From contig CAVZZV010000005.1 in the NCBI GenBank assembly GCA_963779845.1, positions 372,001 through 436,000 on the forward strand: 64,000 bases of DNA, given 5' to 3'. Positions 30,260 through 39,481 of the stretch are shown piece by piece; position 1 is the first letter of the stretch, and the number at the start of each line of letters is the position of its first letter. A model generated the notes under the pieces. That model ran no database searches. It was not told the origin of the DNA and saw only the letters and a list, made by a program, of their open reading frames with translations. The stretch comes from CAVZZV01 sp963779845. Lineage in GTDB: Bacteria; Bacteroidota; Bacteroidia; Bacteroidales; GCA-2748055. Made by a program: the position numbers and the translations under genes.

Positions 30260-30434
30260 CATTCCTTCCATTCTGGATGAATTACTTCTGTTTCATAAAT
30301 CCACCCGCCAATAATCTTCGAATCCCCCAACATTTATACTCCGAATCATTACCTCCTAATCCAGAGACTAATAGTTCTAAATATATTACCTATTTTTGTA
30401 ATTATTTTCAAAGTAAGCTTTTAACCTACACTCA

Positions 30435-31757
30435 ATGCAGGAAAATAATCAAAAATACACCCCTTCAAATCCTGGACTCTATAAAATATTTTCAGAATCT
30501 TCCGGCATCTGCACCGATTCCAGAAAAGCAGGTAAAGATCAGCTATTTTTCGCCCTGAAGGGGGAAAACTTCAATGGGAATTTGTACGCCCGGTCTGCTA
30601 TTGATAAGGGGTGTTCCTATGCAATTATCGATGATCCTTACTATCAGGCAGGCCCTCAATTTATCCTGGTCCCCGATTGTCTGAGGGCCCTTCAGGAATT
30701 AGCGAAAACCCACAGGAATGGATTGAAAATACCTGTAATCGGGATCACCGGAAGCAATGGAAAGACAACGACAAAAGAGCTCATGGCTGCAGTTCTGCGC
30801 AAAAAATTCAAGACCTATGCCACCAAAGGAAACCTGAATAATCATATAGGGGTACCTTTGAGTATTCTGGAAATTGATAACGAAGAGATAGCTATCATTG
30901 AAATGGGGGCTAACCATATCGGCGAAATTGCTGCCTTATGCGCCATTGCTGATCCTGATTATGGACTTATTACTAATATAGGACGGGCACACCTTGAAGG
31001 GTTTGGATCACCTGAGGGGGTAATTCAGGCAAAAACAGAACTTTACCGGTATCTGGAAAAAAAGTCTGGTCTCCTATTTATTAATGGCTCCAACCCCTTG
31101 CTCGTTCGCGAAGCCTCGACCCTTAAGGTGAAAAAGATATCTTATATGAGTGGCGAAAATTTATTATGCGATGGATATATAGAGAGGAAAGGGTTGCATC
31201 TGAATGGGTTTGTTAAATTTACAACGGAAAAAGAAACCCCTTTTTCCACCAAAATGACCGGCAGCTACAACCTGGAAAACATTCTTGCTGCTGCCTGCGT
31301 AGGCAAATATTTCGAGGTGAATGAAAAAGATATTGTGGAAGCCATAAGGGATTATTCTCCCTCGAACAACAGGTCACAGCTAATTGAAACAGGAAAGAAC
31401 ACGGTTATCATGGATGCCTACAATGCCAACCCGGTGAGCATGCAGGAAGCGATTGATAATTTTCTGGAAATCGAACACCCCCGAAAGCTAATGGTATTAG
31501 GCGATATGCTGGAGCTTGGAGAGTGGTCGGTGCAGGAACATCAAAAAGTTTTAAAAAAAATTCACAATAGTGGGTTCTCAAATCTTTTTCTTGTAGGTCC
31601 CTGTTTTGCCAAAACCGTTTCTATGCTCCCCTTCCACTCTTATAAAAGAGTTGAAGATTTAATAGAACATTTTAAACACATGCCCCTCACCCAAAATTTA
31701 ATCCTTCTTAAAGCGAGCCGGGGAATTGGTTTGGAAAAGGTTTTGGAAGTATTGTAA
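30435..31757 (+). CDS. murF: UDP-N-acetylmuramoyl-tripeptide--D-alanyl-D-alanine ligase
   Basis: 440 residues. Adds D-Ala-D-Ala to complete the cytoplasmic peptidoglycan precursor. Mur N-terminal domain with CTDSRKAGKDQLFFALKGENFNG, central ATPase with GITGSNGKTTTKELM, EMGANHIGEIA and the NIGRAHLEGFGS histidine segment, and C-terminal domain with MDAYNANPVSMQEAI and VLGDMLELGEWS, all standard for MurF. Separated from gldJ by a terminator, but its place next to gldJ is a conserved neighbourhood. Confidence 0.96.
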   Translation: MQENNQKYTPSNPGLYKIFSESSGICTDSRKAGKDQLFFALKGENFNGNLYARSAIDKGCSYAIIDDPYYQAGPQFILVPDCLRALQELAKTHRNGLKIPVIGITGSNGKTTTKELMAAVLRKKFKTYATKGNLNNHIGVPLSILEIDNEEIAIIEMGANHIGEIAALCAIADPDYGLITNIGRAHLEGFGSPEGVIQAKTELYRYLEKKSGLLFINGSNPLLVREASTLKVKKISYMSGENLLCDGYIERKGLHLNGFVKFTTEKETPFSTKMTGSYNLENILAAACVGKYFEVNEKDIVEAIRDYSPSNNRSQLIETGKNTVIMDAYNANPVSMQEAIDNFLEIEHPRKLMVLGDMLELGEWSVQEHQKVLKKIHNSGFSNLFLVGPCFAKTVSMLPFHSYKRVEDLIEHFKHMPLTQNLILLKASRGIGLEKVLEVL

Positions 31758-31849
31758 ATGCTCTTTAAGGAACGGGAATCATCCTGCACCCATTATTGAT
31801 CCTGATTGAAATTTGATCTCGTGGAATCTACAATGGAAGATTGATTTCA

Positions 31850-32920
31850 CTAATTGGAGAATCGGGATATTTTTCTGCCCGCAGAATAGTTTAAGGAATT
31901 AAAAGTATACTTCTTACGCAAAAAATAATCCTTTACAATACTACCGGGATAAATCTCCTCGTGTTCTCTGCGGGTAATAAATTTAAGTTCGTTCCGCCGG
32001 AAGGATTTATATCCTTTGTAGGAACGGTAAAAATAAAAATGTGCCTTAATTATTGCAATAACATCGCGAAATTTGAATTGGGCAAGGAAACGCATTACAG
32101 AAAAACCATCCAAAATCAGCCTCCTCATAATTGTCCGGAAGAGTATCTCTTCAGGCAGGTTTTTATAGAGGGTGAGGAGACTGTTCCGGAAATTAAGGAA
32201 AGTTTTCATGGAATTAGTTTTCGGTAAAGCACCTCCTCCCACATGAAAAACGACGGATTCTGGAACGGCCATTATTTTATAGCCTCTGTTTTTCAAGCGC
32301 CAGCAAAGATCTATCTCTTCGAAATGGGCGAAGAAATGCGGGTCGAGTCCACCAATAAGTTTAAACAGCGGACTTCTGATCATAAGACACGCTCCGGAAG
32401 CCCAAAAAATTGATGCGGGTGCATCATATTGGCCATAGTCCGTTTCCAGCGAATCAAATATCCTGCCCCTGCAAAAAGGGAAACCATTTTTATCAATATA
32501 GCCTCCTGCTGCACCCGCGTATTCAAAAAAATCCGGCATGTCGAAAGCTCTTATTTTTGGCATACATGCAGCGATCAAAGGGTCGCTGTCCATCATCCGG
32601 TTCAACGGATCAAGCCAGCCCGGACTCACCATGACATCGGAATTCAACAGGATGAAGTATTCTGCTGTAATCCGTGAAAGGGCACGGTTGTATCCCTCAG
32701 CGAAACCCCAATTCCGATCAAATTGAATCATTTTCACAAGGGGAAAGTTTTCCCTGACAAATTCCATTGATCCATCTCCTGAAGCATTATCGGCAATATA
32801 GAAATCAATCCCGACTCCTTTAGTGTTTTTTATCAGGTGGGGAACAAAACGCTCGAGGAAAGCTTTTCCGTTCCAGTTCAAAATTACTATGGCAACTTTG
32901 CTGATTTTCATGGGTTTCAA
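31850..32920 (-). CDS. Family 2 glycosyltransferase (rhamnosyltransferase-like)
   Basis: 356 residues. GT-A fold start VAIVILNWNGKAFLERFVPHL, nucleotide-sugar region NASGDGSMEF, FDRNWGFAEGYNRAL, the DxD-like NSDVMV, and acceptor-side segments SGACLMIRSPLF and HFEEIDLCWRLKNRGYKI, as in WbbL-type enzymes. It probably builds a surface polysaccharide or glycolipid. The start ATG overlaps the stop of the acyltransferase (ATGA), so the two are coupled. Confidence 0.9.
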   Translation of the reverse strand: MKPMKISKVAIVILNWNGKAFLERFVPHLIKNTKGVGIDFYIADNASGDGSMEFVRENFPLVKMIQFDRNWGFAEGYNRALSRITAEYFILLNSDVMVSPGWLDPLNRMMDSDPLIAACMPKIRAFDMPDFFEYAGAAGGYIDKNGFPFCRGRIFDSLETDYGQYDAPASIFWASGACLMIRSPLFKLIGGLDPHFFAHFEEIDLCWRLKNRGYKIMAVPESVVFHVGGGALPKTNSMKTFLNFRNSLLTLYKNLPEEILFRTIMRRLILDGFSVMRFLAQFKFRDVIAIIKAHFYFYRSYKGYKSFRRNELKFITRREHEEIYPGSIVKDYFLRKKYTFNSLNYSAGRKISRFSN

Positions 32921-33849
32921 TATTTATCTTTACGGATAAAAGGCCCGTCGAAACGGAATAATCCCATTGCTTCCTCCCCTTCCCGTTTGCGGGTAAGCTT
33001 CCACCTTCGATGAGACCATAACCAATATTCAGGATGGGCAATGACCATTTCCTCCAGTATCTTCACCTGCTTATCCGTCACAAAGTAGGGATTTTCTTTT
33101 GAAGCATCCTCTGTAACCGGAATTATCTCCACTTCATACTGTCCCCGCTTCACCTTTTTAACATCCAAAAATACCACAGCCATGCCAAACTGGCGGGCAA
33201 TTTTTTCGGGCCCCAGGTATACCGGGGTATTCTGGTTCAAAAAAGGGGTCCAATACTGAATTTCCTCCCATACAGGCGACTGGTCGGTTATAAATAAACT
33301 CAGAGAGGGAGTATGGAGATTACGGTACTCTATAAGGGTGCGGATGATCTCCCGCATGGAAACCAGTTGGGTGCCGAATTTTGAACGTTGTTGTTTAAGG
33401 GTTCGGTCGAAATATATATTGCTCAAAGGTTTGTATACAGCAATCGTCTTATGCTTTACCCCCATGGAAAGACCTGATATCCATTCCCAATTGCCGTAAT
33501 GGGCTGCAATGGCAATGACAGATTTTCCCTTATCGTAATATTGACTCAATATCTCAGGATTCTTAAAATAAATCCTGGAGGAAAGATCTTCGGCAGACAA
33601 CCCAAATTGTTTGATACTTTCCACCATAATATCGGCGAGATGCAGGTAAAAATCGTGCGCGATCCGTTCTATCTTTTGCTCGGTGTATTGTGGAAATGCA
33701 TGATGCAGATTTTCGAGGACAATCTTCTTTCGATACCGGAAAACCTTTTCAAGCAGAAAGGAAGCCAGTGTGGAAAAGAAATAAAGGATTCGCAATGGCA
33801 CAAAGGAAAATATTTTTAAAAAAAAATATGAAAGCCAGAATTGAATCAT
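32917..33849 (-). CDS. Lipid A biosynthesis (Kdo2-lipid-type) acyltransferase, LpxL/HtrB family
   Basis: 310 residues. N-terminal membrane anchor, then the family's catalytic HX4E box AAHYGNWEW (His117, Glu122), FKPLSN-like segment VYKPLSNIYFDRTL, LFITDQSPV, and PEYWLWSHRRWKLTR near the end. It adds a secondary acyl chain to lipid A at the inner membrane. Begins directly after the inositol-phosphatase stop and overlaps the glycosyltransferase start, so three genes run as one unit. Confidence 0.93.
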   Translation of the reverse strand: MIQFWLSYFFLKIFSFVPLRILYFFSTLASFLLEKVFRYRKKIVLENLHHAFPQYTEQKIERIAHDFYLHLADIMVESIKQFGLSAEDLSSRIYFKNPEILSQYYDKGKSVIAIAAHYGNWEWISGLSMGVKHKTIAVYKPLSNIYFDRTLKQQRSKFGTQLVSMREIIRTLIEYRNLHTPSLSLFITDQSPVWEEIQYWTPFLNQNTPVYLGPEKIARQFGMAVVFLDVKKVKRGQYEVEIIPVTEDASKENPYFVTDKQVKILEEMVIAHPEYWLWSHRRWKLTRKREGEEAMGLFRFDGPFIRKDKY

Positions 33850-34650
33850 TTACAAACTCTTAGCATTCATTATCTTTCTTATTGTCCCCTGAAACTCGGC
33901 AAATATCCCTGAATTGGAGGTGATAATATCCTTGCCGAAAAGATAATCCCCTCCCCCGTTAAAATCGGAGACCCTTCCCCCCGCCTGTTTCACGAGCAAA
34001 ACACCGGCAGCAATGTCCCATGGATTTAACCCATATTCATAAAATGCATCAAACCTTCCGCAGGCAACATAGGCAATATCCGTAGCTGCTGAACCCAATC
34101 TTCGAAGTCCGTGTGAGTTTTCCATGAAATATCCAAGTGTTTCCATAAATTCCGTCATCCTTCCGTAATTGGTGTAGGGAAAACCAGTGGCAATTAAAGC
34201 TCCGGAAACCTCTGCCGTTGAGGAAACATGAATCTCTTTTCCATCAAGATAGGCCGGAGCATTTTTCCAGGTATAGAAACACTCCTTCAATCCCATTTCG
34301 TAAATCACCCCGAGAATTATTTCTTCCTGCTCCATTAAAGCAACACTAATGGCATAAGGGGGCAAACCATGAATAAAATTGGTGGTACCGTCAATGGGAT
34401 CAATGACCCAATTATATCTTTCAGCCTTTTCTCCGGTACCCTCCTCAGCGATAAAGCCGGATTCAGGAAGAATTTTCAGTAGTCCGTCTACCAGTTTTTG
34501 TTCGGATTTCTTATCAATTTCCGTTACATAATTATTTTTTCCCTTGCTCTCAATGGAAAACTTGTTATCTCCCTCACCTGCTTCCACAACATAGTCTCCC
34601 GTCTCTTTGACCAGGCCAATAACTTCAAAACATATATCTTTCAGATTCAT
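33850..34650 (-). CDS. Inositol monophosphatase family protein (SuhB-like)
   Basis: 266 residues from ATG 34650. Metal and substrate motifs: EEGTGEKAERYNWVIDPIDGTTNFIHGLPPYA (with WVIDPIDGTTNF) and NPWDIAAGVLLVKQAGGRVSDFNGG. Hydrolyses inositol-1-phosphate or related sugar phosphates; SuhB relatives also act in rRNA antitermination, which cannot be judged here. First gene of the unit with the acyltransferase and glycosyltransferase. Confidence 0.93.
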   Translation of the reverse strand: MNLKDICFEVIGLVKETGDYVVEAGEGDNKFSIESKGKNNYVTEIDKKSEQKLVDGLLKILPESGFIAEEGTGEKAERYNWVIDPIDGTTNFIHGLPPYAISVALMEQEEIILGVIYEMGLKECFYTWKNAPAYLDGKEIHVSSTAEVSGALIATGFPYTNYGRMTEFMETLGYFMENSHGLRRLGSAATDIAYVACGRFDAFYEYGLNPWDIAAGVLLVKQAGGRVSDFNGGGDYLFGKDIITSNSGIFAEFQGTIRKIMNAKSL

Positions 34651-34726
34651 CAATCAAATAATTCAAAAGGTTGGCAGCGATCCCGCAGCATAAAAAGAAT
34701 CAGGGAAAAAGATTGAATTGCACTAA

Positions 34727-36775
34727 CTATGGGACCTGCATTAAAGAATAATATTTAGCGAGCTCGACCTGGGATCTCACATGCCTGTCCTTTCCAGGAA
34801 CTTTGTAATGATTTCGCTGCCTTTCATCAATAATACGGGCCTTCACATTATCTTTTAACTGTATATCAATGATATCCCGAAGTTCTTTCTGAAGGTCTTT
34901 ATCGTAAACAGGAGCAGAAACCTCTACCCGGTTGTCAATATTCCGGGTCATCCAATCGGCAGAAGATATAAAATACAATTCATCTCCCCCATTGGCAAAA
35001 ATGAAAATCCTCGAATGTTCAAGGAACTTATCCACGATACTGATGACTTCAATATTCTCACTCATTCCATTGACCCCGGGGATCAGGGTACAAATGCCCC
35101 GGACGATTACCTTCATCTTTACTCCGGCATTATTGGCCAGGTACAATTTTCTGATCATGTCCCGATCGACCAGGTTATTGAGTTTCAATATGATATAAGC
35201 AGGCTTGCCTTGATGGGCATTTTTTATTTCATTTTCGATCAGGCTGATCAATTTTTTTCGCTGGAAATTTGGGGAAACAATGAGATGTTGATACTTGTAA
35301 TTCTTAAAGGTATTTTCGAGAAAATCGAACACTTTCCATGCGTCTGTACAGATGGCACGATTTTTAGTTAAAAGGAAAATATCGGAATATACACTTGCAG
35401 TTCCCTCATGAAAATTTCCTGTTCCAACAGCGAGGTAGTTCACCGGCTTCTGGTCTTCTATTCGTGTAATGAGGGTAAGTTTAGAATGAACCTTTAATCC
35501 GGCAATACCAAATGTCACCTTCACCCCTACTTCTTCAAGTTTCTTCGACCAATAAATATTTGACTTCTCATCAAATCTTGCCTGAAGTTCTATATTTACG
35601 ATTACGGTCTTTCCATTCAGGGCAGCATTGATCAGTGCATTGATGACTGCCGAATCACTTGCCACACGATAAAGGGTGGTCCGGATGGCAGTGACCCGGG
35701 GATCAATTGAAGCTTCCCGCAACCAGTTAATATAATGGTTGAAAGTCTGATATGGAAAGTGCAAAAGAAGATCTTTTTCTGAGATCACGGTAAAGAGGCT
35801 TTCATTATGACTTATCCGGGGATGAAGGCAGGAAACATGTTTTTCATATTGAAGGTGGGCTTTCCCCAGATTGGGAAACTTCATAAAATCCTTGAAATTA
35901 TGATAGCATCCGCCGGGGATCAAGTTATCGTCATCATCCAGCTCAAGCCTTCGGATCAGGTAATTCAGCAAATCTTTTGAAATCGTTTCATCATAGACAA
36001 AACGGACAGGTTGTCCCTTTTTCCTGTCGCTCACCGAATCGTCGATTTTTTCAAGGAAACTCTTGGAAAGGTCGTTATCGATATCCAATTCGGCATCACG
36101 GGTAAGCTTGATGGTATAGGCTTCAAAATGGTTAAAGTGAAATTGTGCAAAGAGGGTTTTAAGTCCAAATCGGATTACATCGTCAAGCATGATAACATAT
36201 TTCCGGCTTCGGATTGGGAAAAGAAGAAAACGGCCCAGGCGATCAGAAGGAATTTCAATAATGGCATATTCCATTTCGATGTTAGGATCCTTACTGGTCA
36301 TTTTCACGGCGAGGTAGATTGATTTATCCTTCAGACGTGGAAAATCCCTGACATTGTGCAGCATGATGGGTGTCAGTACAGGCAGAACTTTTTCCTCGAA
36401 ATATTCCTGGACAAATTCCGCTTTCCGCTTATTCAATTGTTTTTCATTGATAATGCTGATTTTCTCCTTTTCAAGTTCAGTTCTGATCTCCTCATATACT
36501 TTTTCAAACTTCCGTTGCAGCCGGATAACAATTTGCTGAATGTGATTAAGAACTTCTTTTGGTTTATCTTTATTTATCTTGCCCGTTTTCTCCTCCACAT
36601 CGATCATTCTTTTGATGGTAGCCACCCGGACCTTAAAAAACTCATCGAGATTATTGGAAAATATTCCCAGAAAACGCATTCTTTCGACCAGGGGTACATT
36701 GGTATCGGCTGCTTCCTGCAAAACTCTTTCATTGAAAGACAACCAGCTTATTTCACGATTAATAATCCTATACAT
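34727..36775 (-). CDS. ppk1: Polyphosphate kinase 1
   Basis: 682 residues from ATG 36775 (MYRIINREISWLSFNERVLQEA), the standard PPK1 start; the frame is open five codons further only with TTG. Makes polyphosphate from ATP. The two phospholipase-D-like catalytic domains carry LKVHSKLTLITR (phospho-histidine) and AVGTGNFHEGTA, with IFIFANGGDELYFISSADWMTRN further on. Follows sixA by 11 bases on the same strand. A second, unrelated PPK2 is at 55-56 kb. Confidence 0.97.
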   Translation of the reverse strand: MYRIINREISWLSFNERVLQEAADTNVPLVERMRFLGIFSNNLDEFFKVRVATIKRMIDVEEKTGKINKDKPKEVLNHIQQIVIRLQRKFEKVYEEIRTELEKEKISIINEKQLNKRKAEFVQEYFEEKVLPVLTPIMLHNVRDFPRLKDKSIYLAVKMTSKDPNIEMEYAIIEIPSDRLGRFLLFPIRSRKYVIMLDDVIRFGLKTLFAQFHFNHFEAYTIKLTRDAELDIDNDLSKSFLEKIDDSVSDRKKGQPVRFVYDETISKDLLNYLIRRLELDDDDNLIPGGCYHNFKDFMKFPNLGKAHLQYEKHVSCLHPRISHNESLFTVISEKDLLLHFPYQTFNHYINWLREASIDPRVTAIRTTLYRVASDSAVINALINAALNGKTVIVNIELQARFDEKSNIYWSKKLEEVGVKVTFGIAGLKVHSKLTLITRIEDQKPVNYLAVGTGNFHEGTASVYSDIFLLTKNRAICTDAWKVFDFLENTFKNYKYQHLIVSPNFQRKKLISLIENEIKNAHQGKPAYIILKLNNLVDRDMIRKLYLANNAGVKMKVIVRGICTLIPGVNGMSENIEVISIVDKFLEHSRIFIFANGGDELYFISSADWMTRNIDNRVEVSAPVYDKDLQKELRDIIDIQLKDNVKARIIDERQRNHYKVPGKDRHVRSQVELAKYYSLMQVP

Positions 36776-36786
36776 GCACAAAGGGG

Positions 36787-37293
36787 TCAATAATTAATAC
36801 TCGATTCATTCTTTGGGTAATCGAAAAATTCTTTTGTAATCAGTTGCCGGTCGATTTCTTCCCATTTACCAGTATTAAATTTCAGTACCACAATCCCTGA
36901 TGATGGAATATTATCGATGACCATAGTACCCAAATGGTTGGCAAGTTCGGTAAACCCGGGGTTATGGCCAAAAATCATCAGGGAGCTGAAAGTGTCATCC
37001 ATCCTTGAAATAACATTCATAAGATCTTCGCACCCGGCATCATAGAAATCATCGCTAAGGCTGATCCGGCTTTCCGGAATATCCAACCCTTCACAAAAAA
37101 TTTTTGCGGTTTGCAGGGCACGGGTTGCCGGACTGCTAATGATCAGTTCAGGAACATGGCCGGCACGGTTCAACCGTGAAGCCATATCGGCAGCATCGTT
37201 CACCCCACGGTCCTTCAAAGGACGGTCAAAATCCAGCAATGCTTCAAAATCCCAGGAAGATTTCGCGTGCCGCACAATGTAGAGCGTCTTCAT
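36787..37293 (-). CDS. sixA: SixA-type histidine phosphatase
   Basis: 168 residues. Histidine-phosphatase fold with catalytic YIVRHAKSSW, ISSPATRALQTA and MIFGHNPGFTELANHL (second histidine). SixA removes phosphate from phospho-histidine proteins such as HPt domains. It is placed just before ppk1, so the two are probably co-transcribed; in other bacteria the pair is common. The gap to phoH (37294-37433) shows nothing further. Confidence 0.92.
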   Translation of the reverse strand: MKTLYIVRHAKSSWDFEALLDFDRPLKDRGVNDAADMASRLNRAGHVPELIISSPATRALQTAKIFCEGLDIPESRISLSDDFYDAGCEDLMNVISRMDDTFSSLMIFGHNPGFTELANHLGTMVIDNIPSSGIVVLKFNTGKWEEIDRQLITKEFFDYPKNESSINY

Positions 37294-37433
37294 TAATTGT
37301 TAATGATTAATGGAGTTAATGGTTAATGGGTTTTATGTCGACCAGAGACCTGTAGGGCATCTTTTTAAAAAATCAGGTTGACATTGGAAAAACGTATTTT
37401 CCGCAAAATACAAAAAATTCCCGAATAAAGCAC

Positions 37434-38762
37434 CTACAATAAATTACTGGCCAAATCCGCGAGATAACTCCTCTCCCCTTTTACAAGGTTAACATGTGCA
37501 AAAATATCCTGTCCCCGCATCCTGTCGGCCAGATAGGAAAGACCGTTCGACTTTGTATCAAGATAGGGTGAATCAATTTGTTGAATATCGCCGGTGAAAA
37601 TCATTTTTGTCCCCTCCCCTGCCCTTGTTATAATCGTCTTGACCTCATGGGGGGTAAGGTTCTGCGCTTCATCGACGATGAAAAAAACTTTTGAAAGGCT
37701 ACGGCCGCGAATATAGGCCAGGGGAGTGATAACCAGTTTTTCAGTTTTAAGCAATTCCTCAATTTTTTGAAATTCCTTGCTCAGTGGCTCAAATTTCTGC
37801 TTGATCACAGAAAGGTTATCAAAAAGTGGTTGCATATAGGGGCCTATTTTCTCGTTCACATCCCCGGGAAGAAAACCAAGGTCGCGATTGGCCAGAGAAA
37901 CAATGGGGCGGGCCAGAAAAACCTGGGTATACATTTTTCGCTGGTGGATTGCAGCAGCCAGGGCGAGTAAAGTTTTTCCCGTTCCGGCTTTTCCGGTTAA
38001 GGCAACCAACTGTATTTCAGGCCGTAAAAGTGCATCGAAAGCAAAAGCCTGTTCGGCGTTCCTGGGCTCAATACCATAGGTTTTTTGCTTTTCAACCCGG
38101 TTCAAAACCTTATTGAACGGATCGAAATGTGCCAGGGCGCTGGAATGAGTATTTTTCAAAATAAAATACTGGTGTGCGGCGGGCTCCTTCTTTATACCAA
38201 TATCGGAATAAGGAACCCCTTCATACTGTTTATACAATAAAGCAATGGTCTCGGACGACATCCCTTCTACCACATTTACATCCCGATAGATGTCATCTAA
38301 ATTCTTAACCTGATCGTTGTGGTAATCCTGGGACATAATGCCCAGCGATTTCGCCTTCATCCGCAGGTTAATATCCTTCGTCACCAGAATTACAGGGCGC
38401 GCATTCTGTTTAAGAAAAACATGTTCCGCGATAGCCAGTATCCTATGATCGGGAGTATTCTCGGGAAATGAATTGCGCAGCTTTTCAGAGAATGCCTTGC
38501 CGGTCTCGATAGAAAGCGTTCCCATTCCCTTGCCGAGAGGAAGTCCCCCGTTAAACAATTGGTCCCCTGATATCTTATCCAGTTCCCTCGTAAACTCTCT
38601 GGCCTGAAAGTTTATGATGTCATTGCCTTTTTTAAATTTGTCCAGTTCTTCCAGAACTGTAATGGGTATAACGATATCGTTTTCCTGAAAATTATAGATA
38701 CTTTTGTAATCGTGAAGGAGTACATTGGTGTCGAGAATAAAAATCTTCTTAACTTTCTTCAT
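37434..38762 (-). CDS. PhoH-family protein with PIN domain (PhoH2-like)
   Basis: 442 residues. N-terminal PIN RNase domain (1-150) with FILDTNVLLHDY and acidic residues in LEELDKFKKGN and LVTKDINLRMKA, then a PhoH ATPase (about 240-440) with ALTGKAGTGKTLLALAA and VFFIVDEAQNLTPHEVKTIITRAGEGTK. PhoH2-type proteins combine RNA cleavage with ATP-driven helicase activity. Single gene with an upstream region of 142 bases shared with the divergent nitroreductase. Confidence 0.93.
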   Translation of the reverse strand: MKKVKKIFILDTNVLLHDYKSIYNFQENDIVIPITVLEELDKFKKGNDIINFQAREFTRELDKISGDQLFNGGLPLGKGMGTLSIETGKAFSEKLRNSFPENTPDHRILAIAEHVFLKQNARPVILVTKDINLRMKAKSLGIMSQDYHNDQVKNLDDIYRDVNVVEGMSSETIALLYKQYEGVPYSDIGIKKEPAAHQYFILKNTHSSALAHFDPFNKVLNRVEKQKTYGIEPRNAEQAFAFDALLRPEIQLVALTGKAGTGKTLLALAAAIHQRKMYTQVFLARPIVSLANRDLGFLPGDVNEKIGPYMQPLFDNLSVIKQKFEPLSKEFQKIEELLKTEKLVITPLAYIRGRSLSKVFFIVDEAQNLTPHEVKTIITRAGEGTKMIFTGDIQQIDSPYLDTKSNGLSYLADRMRGQDIFAHVNLVKGERSYLADLASNLL

Positions 38763-38904
38763 AGAATTGATGCCTTTTTTAGTTAAATTCGCATGGTGGT
38801 AAAAATAATCATTATAAACCTGGATAACCGGTTAATAAACTGTTGATAAGCTTAAAATAGTAAATAAATCCATATAAAAGGTCAAATTTTAACACTTTAA
38901 AGTT

Positions 38905-39426
38905 ATGAGTATTCCAGAGCTGTTCCTGCAAAGAAGGAGCGTAAGAAAATTCAACGACAAAGAAGTTGAAAAAGAAAAAATTGAAGCAGTAATCAAAGCT
39001 GCCATGTATGCCCCTTCTGCAGTAAACCGCCAGCCCTGGCATTTTATTGTAATCGATGACCGTAAAATACTTGATGAAATTTTAAGAGTACATTCCCATG
39101 CCAACGTTCTAAGCACCGCTACCTGCGCTATTCTGGTCTGTGGCGATGAGAACCTTCATCATGACACCGGTTATTATGTAGCCGATTGCGGGGCAGCAAC
39201 TGAAAACCTTCTTTTGGCTGCCACTTCTATTGGTCTCGGCAGCTGCTGGATCGGGGTTTATCCGCGGGAACGCAGAATGAACATTTTTAAAGTGATGTTT
39301 GACCTGCCCGATCATGTCCAGCCATTTGCGCTCGTCGCACTTGGATATTCAGATGAAAACCGGTCCGTCCCTAAAAGATACCAGCCGGATAGGATCTCTC
39401 ATAACAAATGGGCATCCCCATTCTAA
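38905..39426 (+). CDS. Nitroreductase-family FMN oxidoreductase
   Basis: 173 residues. FMN-binding start FLQRRSVRKFNDKEVEKEK, APSAVNRQPWHFIVIDD, and DCGAATENLLLAATSIGLGSCWIGVYP match the compact nitroreductase family. It would reduce nitro-compounds, quinones or flavins with NAD(P)H; substrate unknown. Followed at 55 bases by folC, perhaps in one transcript. Confidence 0.92.
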   Translation: MSIPELFLQRRSVRKFNDKEVEKEKIEAVIKAAMYAPSAVNRQPWHFIVIDDRKILDEILRVHSHANVLSTATCAILVCGDENLHHDTGYYVADCGAATENLLLAATSIGLGSCWIGVYPRERRMNIFKVMFDLPDHVQPFALVALGYSDENRSVPKRYQPDRISHNKWASPF

Positions 39427-39481
39427 TGCACCCTGAGAATATCGGTTTGATATAGGTAGGTAGGTAAGGGGAAATAAACTC

